Assembly: GCA_900547505.1 (NCBI GenBank)
Contig: URGY01000058.1
Location: 1-10,103, forward strand
Reading direction: 5' to 3'
Source of the DNA: an uncultured Collinsella sp.
Lineage (GTDB): Bacteria > Actinomycetota > Coriobacteriia > Coriobacteriales > Coriobacteriaceae
Length of the DNA: 10,103 bases
The notes below the pieces were generated by a model, which made no database searches, was not told where the DNA came from, and saw nothing but the letters and a program-made list of their open reading frames with translations. Made by a program: the position numbers and the translations under genes. This document shows, piece by piece, positions 5,598 through 10,103 of this stretch. The first letter of the stretch is position 1, and every line of letters starts with the position of its first letter.

Positions 5598-6506
5598 ATG
5601 ATTAAACTTGTGCTGACCGATATGGACGATACGCTGATTCCGGCCGGGCATGACGGCGCCAGCGACTACGCCATCGAGGGCATTCATGCCATGCAGGCGG
5701 CGGGTCTGCACTTTGGCCCGGTTTCGGGTCGCCAACCGTCCGCGATGGGCTGGATGTTCAAAAATTGTTCCGAGTGCTTTTCGACCGGTGCGTTCTGCAA
5801 CGGCCAGGTCATGTTTGTGGACGGCGAGGTGGTGGCCTCGCATGCGACCGACAACGCCGCCCTGATGCGCTTGGCTGACTACTTGGAGCAAGAGACCGAC
5901 GATACGTATCTGAAAGTCTACAGCCTGGGCGATGACTTTTGGAATAACGATGCCTATTGTGTGACGAGTGATCCCGAGCGCGTTCGTCGCGCCATGGAGT
6001 CGGGCGGCAACGCATGGCTCAAAGGCGAAGAGGCCCCGTGCCGTCCTGTTGTCGATGATGCCCCGGTATACAAGGCGAATATCTGGAGTGCCCGTTCGCG
6101 TGAGGAGCTCGCGGAGCTACGTGAGCGCGTTGCCGCTGAGGTGCCGGAACTCTCGCTTGTGTTTCCCAACAACCGAGTGCGCCTGTTCGACATTCTTCCG
6201 GCTGGTTGGGACAAGGGCTGCGCTGCGCAGGAGCTGGCGCGTGCTTTGGGCCTGATGCCCGACGAGGTGGCCGTATTCGGCGATTCCGATAACGATTTGC
6301 CCATGATCGATGCCGTTCCCAACTCCGTTGCAGTCGCCAATGCCAACGAGGCCGTCACGGCTGCCGCACGCTGGCATATCGGCGCTGCGGCAGATGATGC
6401 GGTTGCCGGGGCTCTGCATCAGATTGCCGCCTGCGCCGCGACGGGGGAGATGCCGTCGTTTATGAGCCAAATGGACACGGCGGGTTTCGACGTCACAAAC
6501 GTCTAG
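5598..6506 (+). CDS. Cof-type HAD-IIB family hydrolase
   Basis: A 302-residue cytoplasmic phosphatase of the haloacid dehalogenase superfamily with a C2B cap. All four motifs are present: I, DMDDT (nucleophile Asp8, acid Asp10); II, VSGR with Ser43; III, Lys206 in GWDKG; IV, GDSDND at 228-233 for Mg2+. The cap lies between motifs II and III. Members remove phosphate from sugar phosphates, FMN, PLP or the HMP-PP analogue in Cof; the substrate here cannot be read from sequence. ATG 5598 is preferred because GGGGGA sits five bases upstream; the in-frame ATGs at 5568 and 5583 lack a site, and 5568 overlaps the -10. It is followed ten bases later by a LysR gene, so the two are probably cotranscribed. 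It is divergent from the thiamine operon, which makes a Cof-like role on thiamine intermediates possible but unproven. Confidence 0.9.
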   Translation: MIKLVLTDMDDTLIPAGHDGASDYAIEGIHAMQAAGLHFGPVSGRQPSAMGWMFKNCSECFSTGAFCNGQVMFVDGEVVASHATDNAALMRLADYLEQETDDTYLKVYSLGDDFWNNDAYCVTSDPERVRRAMESGGNAWLKGEEAPCRPVVDDAPVYKANIWSARSREELAELRERVAAEVPELSLVFPNNRVRLFDILPAGWDKGCAAQELARALGLMPDEVAVFGDSDNDLPMIDAVPNSVAVANANEAVTAAARWHIGAAADDAVAGALHQIAACAATGEMPSFMSQMDTAGFDVTNV

Positions 6507-6516
6507 GGAGAAAGCC

Positions 6517-7413
6517 ATGAAGCTCCAGCAACTCAGATATGTCGTCAAAGTTGCCGAATGCGGCAGCATCACCGAGGCCTCGCGCCGGCTCTTTGTGTCG
6601 CAGCCTTCGATTACCGCGTCGATCCGCGATCTCGAAAACGAGATGGGTGTGCATATCTTTGAGCGCACCAACAAGGGTGTCATTGTGTCCGAGGAAGGCG
6701 AGACCTTCTTGGGGTACGCGCGCCAGGTGCTCGACCAGGCCGACCTGCTCGAGGGCAAGTACAAAGGTACGTCCGAGCAGGTGCCGCACTTTAGTGTGAG
6801 CTGCCAGCATTATTCCTTTGCCGTTAATGCGTTTGTCGATGTGATCCGCGAGTTCGATGCCGTGCGCTACGACTTTACCCTGCGCGAGGAGCAGACCCAC
6901 GAAATTATCGAGGATGTCGCGCATATGAAAAGCGAACTCGGCATCCTGTATCTGTCGGAGCACAATCGCGAGGTCATCGAGCGCATGCTTGCCGCCAACG
7001 AGCTCGTGTTCGAAGGGCTCTTCTGCGCCACGCCGCATGTCTTCGTCTGCGCCGACCATCCGCTGGCGGGCCGCTCGAGCGTGACGCTCGAGGATCTGGA
7101 AGACTACCCGTTCCTGTCCTACGAGCAGGGCAGCTACAACTCGTTTTACTATTCCGAGGAGCTGACCTCGACGTTCGAGCGTCGCAAAAATATCCGCGTG
7201 CGCGACCGTGCGACGTTGTTCAATTTGGCCATGGGCCTCAACGGCTACACGGTATGCTCGGGCGTGATCAGCCACGAGCTCAACGGCCCCGGCATTATCT
7301 CGATTCCGCTCGACGTGGACGAGTACATGGAGATTGGCATCATCACGCGCAAGAACACGACGCTCACGCGCTACGGTCGGGCCTATATCGACGCGATTCG
7401 TCAGCATATCTAG
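6517..7413 (+). CDS. LysR-type transcriptional regulator
   Basis: A 298-residue regulator. The winged helix-turn-helix is at 1-60 (SITEASRRLFVSQPSITASI, about 17-36, is the recognition region), followed by a linker helix at about 61-85 and a periplasmic-binding-like effector domain from about 90 to the end, starting HFSVSCQ. Full family length with no defects. The start ATG 6517 has GGGAG six bases upstream. It lies ten bases after the HAD gene and 155 bases before a codirectional MetE-like gene whose leader carries an inverted repeat of LysR-site geometry, so this regulator is a candidate controller of methionine metabolism, as MetR-type LysR proteins are elsewhere. The effector cannot be named from sequence. 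Confidence 0.92.
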   Translation: MKLQQLRYVVKVAECGSITEASRRLFVSQPSITASIRDLENEMGVHIFERTNKGVIVSEEGETFLGYARQVLDQADLLEGKYKGTSEQVPHFSVSCQHYSFAVNAFVDVIREFDAVRYDFTLREEQTHEIIEDVAHMKSELGILYLSEHNREVIERMLAANELVFEGLFCATPHVFVCADHPLAGRSSVTLEDLEDYPFLSYEQGSYNSFYYSEELTSTFERRKNIRVRDRATLFNLAMGLNGYTVCSGVISHELNGPGIISIPLDVDEYMEIGIITRKNTTLTRYGRAYIDAIRQHI

Positions 7414-7459
7414 GCTGCTGTGCTCCGCACGGTTCAAGTCTCTTTATGACAGTCCAGAC

Positions 7460-7482
7460 TGATATAGGAAGCATCTATATCA
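7460..7482. promoter_or_regulatory. Candidate LysR operator (8-bp inverted repeat, 7-base spacer)
   Basis: TGATATAG (7460-7467) and CTATATCA (7475-7482) are perfect inverted repeats separated by seven bases, containing the T-N11-A core typical of LysR binding sites. It lies between the LysR gene and the MetE-like gene, just upstream of two possible -10 boxes (TATAAA 7489-7494 and TATATT 7497-7502) that have no recognisable -35, as expected for an activator-dependent promoter. Confidence 0.6.
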
Positions 7483-7488
7483 AACTGT

Positions 7489-7502
7489 TATAAACGTATA
7501 TT
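7489..7502 (+). promoter_or_regulatory. Candidate -10 elements of the MetE-like gene
   Basis: TATAAA (7489-7494) and TATATT (7497-7502) each match the -10 consensus at five of six bases. Neither has a TTGACA-like -35 at 16-18 bases. Transcription would start around 7500-7510, giving a 60-70 base leader before the ATG at 7569. Confidence 0.4.
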
Positions 7503-7514
7503 TTACGATGACCA

Positions 7515-7528
7515 TATGAGCGCTCATA
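7515..7528. promoter_or_regulatory. 14-bp perfect palindrome in the MetE-like leader
   Basis: TATGAGCGCTCATA reads the same on both strands. It sits just downstream of the likely transcription start and about 40 bases before the start codon, a usual position for a repressor dimer site; as RNA it has no loop and would not make a good hairpin. The protein that would bind it is unknown. Confidence 0.5.
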
Positions 7529-7568
7529 CTCTGTCCCAGTAAAGCAACCAATGCAAAGGGAGATATCT

Positions 7569-8702
7569 ATGAGCACTTCGATTCAACCGAACGCGCCGTT
7601 TCGCGCCGATATCGTCGGCAGTTTTCTTCGTCCGCAGGCTGTAAAGGATGCCCGTGCCGCCTATGTCGCGGGTAAACTCGACGCTTCCGGCCTTAAGGCC
7701 GTCGAGGACGAGGCCATCCGCGACTTAGTGGCCAAGCAGAAGGCTGCCGGCCTGCAGGTGATTACCGATGGCGAGTTTCGCCGCAGCTACTGGCACCTCG
7801 ATTTTATGTGGGGACTCAACGGCATTGAGCGCCGCGCCTCGCGCACGGGCTACATGTTTCACGATGAGGAGACTACCGCCGACACCGCCGCGGTAACCGG
7901 TCCCATTAGCGGCGAGAACCATCCGTTCGTCGAGCACTTCAAATTTGTCAAGTCGCTCGAGGGTGAGGGCCAGATCGCGCGCCAGACCATTCCGGCGCCG
8001 ATCCAGACGTTCTCCGAAGTCACACTCGACCGCTGTGATGGCCAGCAGGAGAGCCTGCGTGCCGTCTATAAGACCGACGAAGAGCTCGCCGATGCCATTG
8101 CCGCAGCATACCGCACCGTGATTGCCGACCTGTATGCCGCGGGCTGCCGCAACATCCAATTTGATGACTGCACTTGGGGCATCTATTGCGATACCGACTT
8201 TGTGTCCAAGACCGGCATGAGCCCGGTCGACCTGCAAAAGGTAAGCGAGCTGGGCGTGGCGCTCAACAACGCCGCCATCGAGGGCAAGCCCGACGATCTG
8301 GTTATCAACACGCACGTGTGCCGCGGCAACTACCATTCCACCTATGCCTTTGAGGGCGGCTACGACCCCATCGCGCCGTACCTGTTCGCACATGAGAATG
8401 TCGATGCGTTCTATCTGGAGTTCGACACACCCCGCGCCGGCGGCTTTGAGCCGCTCAAGTACGTTGCCCCCGGCAAGAAGGTGGTGCTGGGACTGGTCAC
8501 TACAAAGGCGGCTGAGCTTGAGGACGAAGACGTTATCGTCGAACGTATCCACGAGGCCACAAAGTATGTGCCGCTCGAGAATCTGTACCTGTCGCCCCAG
8601 TGCGGCTTTGCCAGCTGCGAGATTGGCAACAAGCTGACCGAGGACGAGCAGTGGGCGAAGATCGCGCTGGTCAAGCGCATTGCCGAGCGCGTTTGGAAGT
8701 AA
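7569..8702 (+). CDS. MetE C-terminal-like methyltransferase (YxjG/YxjH type)
   Basis: A 377-residue single-domain protein of the cobalamin-independent methionine synthase superfamily, about half the size of true MetE because the N-terminal barrel is absent. ADIVGSFLRP opens the barrel (13-22), ITDGEFRRS is at 65-73 and IQFDDCTWG at 196-204. The zinc ligands expected for thiol activation are visible as His249-x-Cys251 (NTHVCRGNYHS), Glu284 (YLEFD) and Cys345 (LSPQCGFAS). It probably methylates homocysteine or a similar thiol, but the methyl donor of this subfamily is not settled. ATG 7569 has AGGGAG six bases upstream; the in-frame ATG at 7551 overlaps nothing useful. It follows a LysR gene, and its leader holds dyad sites; I looked for an S-box riboswitch and did not see one. 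Confidence 0.88.
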   Translation: MSTSIQPNAPFRADIVGSFLRPQAVKDARAAYVAGKLDASGLKAVEDEAIRDLVAKQKAAGLQVITDGEFRRSYWHLDFMWGLNGIERRASRTGYMFHDEETTADTAAVTGPISGENHPFVEHFKFVKSLEGEGQIARQTIPAPIQTFSEVTLDRCDGQQESLRAVYKTDEELADAIAAAYRTVIADLYAAGCRNIQFDDCTWGIYCDTDFVSKTGMSPVDLQKVSELGVALNNAAIEGKPDDLVINTHVCRGNYHSTYAFEGGYDPIAPYLFAHENVDAFYLEFDTPRAGGFEPLKYVAPGKKVVLGLVTTKAAELEDEDVIVERIHEATKYVPLENLYLSPQCGFASCEIGNKLTEDEQWAKIALVKRIAERVWK

Positions 8703-8749
8703 CGCTACCGTTTGCAGGTGACGGCGCGTGCGAGACATGGCGTATCACG

Positions 8750-8755
8750 TACAAT
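8750..8755 (+). promoter_or_regulatory. Probable -10 of the mini-transcript
   Basis: TACAAT (five of six) begins a ten-base string, TACAATGGTT, also found at the HAD gene promoter (5564). No clear -35. It is about 75 bases upstream of the 17-codon ORF. Confidence 0.35.
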
Positions 8756-8769
8756 GGTTCGGATCGTAT

Positions 8770-8801
8770 CGATCGGGCAGGTTATCCGATATGCCTGATC
8801 G
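8770..8801 (+). other. Leader hairpin of the mini-transcript
   Basis: A 10-bp stem (8770-8779 with 8792-8801, one G-U pair) with a 12-base loop lies between the likely -10 at 8750 and the ribosome site at 8816-8820. It resembles no riboswitch I know. It could stabilise the RNA or be a regulatory structure. Confidence 0.45.
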
Positions 8802-8825
8802 CCCTTCCATCATGAAAGGACTTCC

Positions 8826-8879
8826 ATGTCCCAATCCTCGACGCCCGCCGTATCTAAACTCGAGGAGACTGTCGAATAG
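8826..8879 (+). CDS. Possible 17-codon small ORF
   Basis: ATG 8826 is preceded by AAAGGA at a good distance (five bases) and encodes 17 residues, beginning MSQSSTP and ending KLEETVE, then two tandem TAG stops. Twenty bases later a strong terminator begins. The peptide is hydrophilic and has no signal or membrane segment. It may be a leader peptide, an independent small protein, or the 5' stub of a gene whose body has been deleted. I do not recognise it. Its support is the ribosome site and its place in a promoter-to-terminator unit; expression is unproven. Confidence 0.35.
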   Translation: MSQSSTPAVSKLEETVE

Positions 8880-8900
8880 TAGTTGTGTTCAGCTAAATCA

Positions 8901-8942
8901 AAAAATGGCGTCCATGCGCATGTACGCGTGGACGCCATTTTT
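8901..8942. terminator. Strong bidirectional terminator
   Basis: Perfect 14-base arms (8901-8914 and 8929-8942) comprise a GC-rich core TGGCGTCCA flanked by A5 on the left and T5 on the right, so each strand ends in a U-run; a few more inner pairs are possible. It ends the plus-strand mini-transcript and the minus-strand esterase gene, whose TAA stop (8943..8941) overlaps its T-run. Confidence 0.88.
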
Positions 8943-9606
8943 AATGCGTCAGTATCCAGTGGATGCCGCGCGCCATGCGCAGGTCAGTTTGGGCAAAATG
9001 ATTGCCGGGGTTGAGCTCCAGCGTTGTTGGGATGTCGCGCTCGATAAACAGCTCTTCCATCGCGCGCGTATCGTCGAGTACGTGCCGCATCATGCGGTTG
9101 GGCGTCTTGGTTTCCTTTTTACCGAGCGACAGATAGGCGGCGTCGGGCGTAGCCGTCATCGTGCGCTCGCGCGCGTAGTCGATAAAGCCGGGGAACCACA
9201 GCGACCCCGATGCACTCGCTGCGCGCTCAAAGACATCTGTTTGCCAAAGTGCCCACAGTGCAAAAAGACCCGCCAACGAGTAGCCGGCAACGCCGCGCCA
9301 GGCAGGCGGTTGCGGGAGCGATGATTCGGCCTGGGGGATTATCTGCTTCAACAACTCGTCAAGAAAACCAGCAGCCTGTCCGCCAAAGGGCTCGCTATCG
9401 CGTACGGTACCATCGCATGCCCAGGGGCTCAGCTCGCGATTCCAATCGAGCCCTCCAATGGCGACAAGGGTGAACGGCGGGCAGTCGAGCTCTCGGCAGC
9501 GCTCGTAGACTTCACTACCGTCGCCCATAACCACGGGGAGATAGATGACGGGCGCGCCTTCCGCACGCTCTGAATAAACGGTTACCTGCTTATGATGCGC
9601 TTCCAA
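8941..9606 (-). CDS. IroE-like alpha/beta-hydrolase (putative esterase family)
   Basis: An esterase-D/enterochelin-esterase fold hydrolase. Numbering from the TTG start: the nucleophile is Ser110 in G-Y-S-L-A-G, an acidic residue follows in LGKKETKT (about 161-168), and the catalytic His203 lies in PGNHF near the end. IYLPVVMG near the N-terminus and ASASGSLWFPG after the nucleophile also fit the family. No signal peptide, so cytosolic; relatives split siderophore or other esters, and the substrate here is unknown. The start is uncertain: the open frame reaches GTG 9654, but no ribosome site precedes it and it lies only 22 bases past the upstream terminator. TTG 9606 has GAGAG nine bases upstream and leaves room for a promoter. 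The 221 residues are normal for this family. It stands alone between two terminators. Confidence 0.8.
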   Translation of the reverse strand: MEAHHKQVTVYSERAEGAPVIYLPVVMGDGSEVYERCRELDCPPFTLVAIGGLDWNRELSPWACDGTVRDSEPFGGQAAGFLDELLKQIIPQAESSLPQPPAWRGVAGYSLAGLFALWALWQTDVFERAASASGSLWFPGFIDYARERTMTATPDAAYLSLGKKETKTPNRMMRHVLDDTRAMEELFIERDIPTTLELNPGNHFAQTDLRMARGIHWILTH

Positions 9607-9675
9607 GGCAGGCTTCTCTCGGTGTTGTGATATTGACAGCCTCAATTGTCGCACGCTGGCACGGGGGCAGACGCT

Positions 9676-9716
9676 AAAAGAAAGGCGCGGAGCCGCTCGA
9701 TGCGATTCCGCGCCTT
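9676..9716 (-). terminator. Rho-independent terminator of the NCS2 permease gene
   Basis: A 10-bp GC-rich stem (AAGGCGCGGA arms 9716..9707 and 9691..9682 as read on the minus strand) with a 15-base loop is followed by TTTCTTTT. It starts 28 bases after the permease stop. The plus strand also has a T-rich tail, so it may act both ways. Confidence 0.85.
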
Positions 9717-9743
9717 GTTGTTTTGCTTTAGCAGACTATGCCG

Positions 9744-10056
9744 TTACGCCACGAAGAAGTAGACGAGGAAGGCGAGGGCTGCGATCCACATGAGCGGCTT
9801 GATCTTGGAGGCCTCGCCCTTAAAGAGCGCGACGACCACGTAGGCGATAAAGCCCAGACCGATGCCGGCAGAGATGGAGTAGGTGAAGGGCACGCCGGCG
9901 ACAATCATGAACGCCGGGAAACCCTGCGACACGTCGGACCAGTCGATCTCGGAGGCTTCGCTCATCATGAGGTAGCCGACGTAGACCAGAGCACCGCAGG
10001 TGGCGGCGCTGGAAACGATGGTGACGATGGGGGAGAAGAACGCGGCGAGAATGAAC
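9744..10056 (-). CDS. NCS2-family purine permease, C-terminal 104 residues (5' end missing)
   Basis: The last third of a nucleobase transporter of the AzgA/PbuG (hypoxanthine/guanine) branch of NCS2. About three hydrophobic helices are visible: FILAAFFSPIVTIVSSAA; the stretch around TYSISAGIGLGFIAYVVVAL; and the final WIAALAFLVYFF. The family-typical VGYLMMSEASEIDWSDVSQG lies between them, where relatives read LMM..IxxIDWxD. The TAA at 9746..9744 is followed by a strong terminator, so the 3' end is real. The 5' part is lost because the contig ends in adapter: upstream of base 10056 the frame reads the well-known adapter peptide SEMCIRDR and is not protein. It probably imports purine bases by proton symport. 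The exact substrate cannot be set from this fragment. Confidence 0.9.
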
Positions 10057-10103
10057 CTGTCTCTTATACACATCTCCGAGCCCACGAGACTACGCTGCAT
10101 CTC
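10057..10103 (-). other. Illumina Nextera Read-2/i7/P7 adapter (contamination)
   Basis: Not genomic. Positions 10057-10075 are the Tn5 mosaic end (CTGTCTCTTATACACATCT), 10076-10090 the rest of the Read-2 primer complement, 10091-10098 (TACGCTGC) the i7 index slot, and 10099-10103 the first bases of P7. From memory the index equals Nextera XT v2 N721. Confidence 0.98.

Noticed and set aside
6493..7437. A 314-codon minus-strand frame opposite the LysR gene.
   Set aside because: It is a shadow of LysR codons; no motif or ribosome site supports it.
7414..7568. Possible S-box or T-box riboswitch before the MetE-like gene.
   Set aside because: No S-box core or T-box sequence is visible, and the leader after the likely start is only 60-70 bases, too short for either.
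7725..8738. A 337-codon open frame antisense to the MetE-like gene.
   Set aside because: It is a GC-rich codon shadow; no ribosome site, promoter or recognisable motif, while the sense strand has a full zinc-site enzyme.
8826..8879. The 17-codon ORF as the displaced 5' end of the truncated NCS2 permease (inversion).
   Set aside because: There is no sequence overlap to test it; the resemblance to an NCS2 N-terminus is only a hunch, and the permease's own 5' end lies beyond the contig.
50..10056. CRISPR arrays, tRNA/rRNA genes, transposases, phage genes.
   Set aside because: I scanned for regularly spaced repeats, tRNA-like cloverleafs and mobile-element protein motifs and found none.
10057..10100. 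Open frame giving an apparent N-terminus MQRSLVGSEMCIRDR for the permease.
   Set aside because: It is the translation of Nextera adapter plus index, not a real protein start.

Overview
The window is about 10.0 kb of GC-rich bacterial chromosome (50..10056) with leftover Illumina Nextera adapter, including both 8-base sample indexes, fused to each end (1..49 and 10057..10103). The strong G/C preference at third codon positions, the gene families and the intergenic hairpin style suggest an actinobacterial gut commensal of the Coriobacteriia, with Collinsella or a close relative as the best guess. This is inference: there is no rRNA, tRNA or marker gene in the window to settle it. Both terminal genes are cut by the assembly, and their open frames run on into adapter, giving false peptide ends.

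Left part (50..3353). A truncated iron-sulfur-type flavodoxin-family reductase (minus strand) lies downstream of a GGDEF-PAS-degenerate GGDEF signalling protein (minus strand). Directly upstream of that gene is the orphaned C-terminal end of an EAL (c-di-GMP phosphodiesterase) domain. It looks like the relic of a second cyclic-di-GMP gene whose front was lost where the promoter and start of a plus-strand patatin-like phospholipase now lie. A hairpin separates the patatin gene from the convergent thiamine operon.

Centre (3398..5597). A minus-strand thiamine salvage operon, thiM - thiamine-binding protein - thiE, is headed by a complete TPP riboswitch, a rho-independent terminator and a GTG start. 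No thiC, thiD, thiG or thiS is present, so the visible genes take up or sense precursors and join salvaged hydroxyethylthiazole phosphate to HMP pyrophosphate. Upstream lies an imperfect 35-bp inverted repeat whose two arms end a few bases from the likely -10 boxes of the divergent thiM and HAD-hydrolase transcripts.

Right part (5598..10056). A Cof-type HAD phosphatase and a LysR regulator are closely spaced on the plus strand. They are followed by a single-domain MetE-like (YxjG/YxjH type) methyltransferase whose leader holds an 8-bp inverted repeat with LysR-site geometry and a 14-bp perfect palindrome. Next comes a compact putative transcript (-10, hairpin, Shine-Dalgarno, 17-codon ORF, strong terminator) with no larger gene in it. 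A minus-strand IroE-like esterase and the 3' end of an NCS2 purine permease close the window, with strong terminators between them.

I see no CRISPR array, phage, toxin-antitoxin or transposase gene, and nothing that amounts to a clearly new multi-gene system. The most informative oddities are the EAL relic, the inverted repeat between divergent promoters, the layered pairing options in the thiM leader, the gene-less mini-transcript at 8703..8942, and the adapter contamination.
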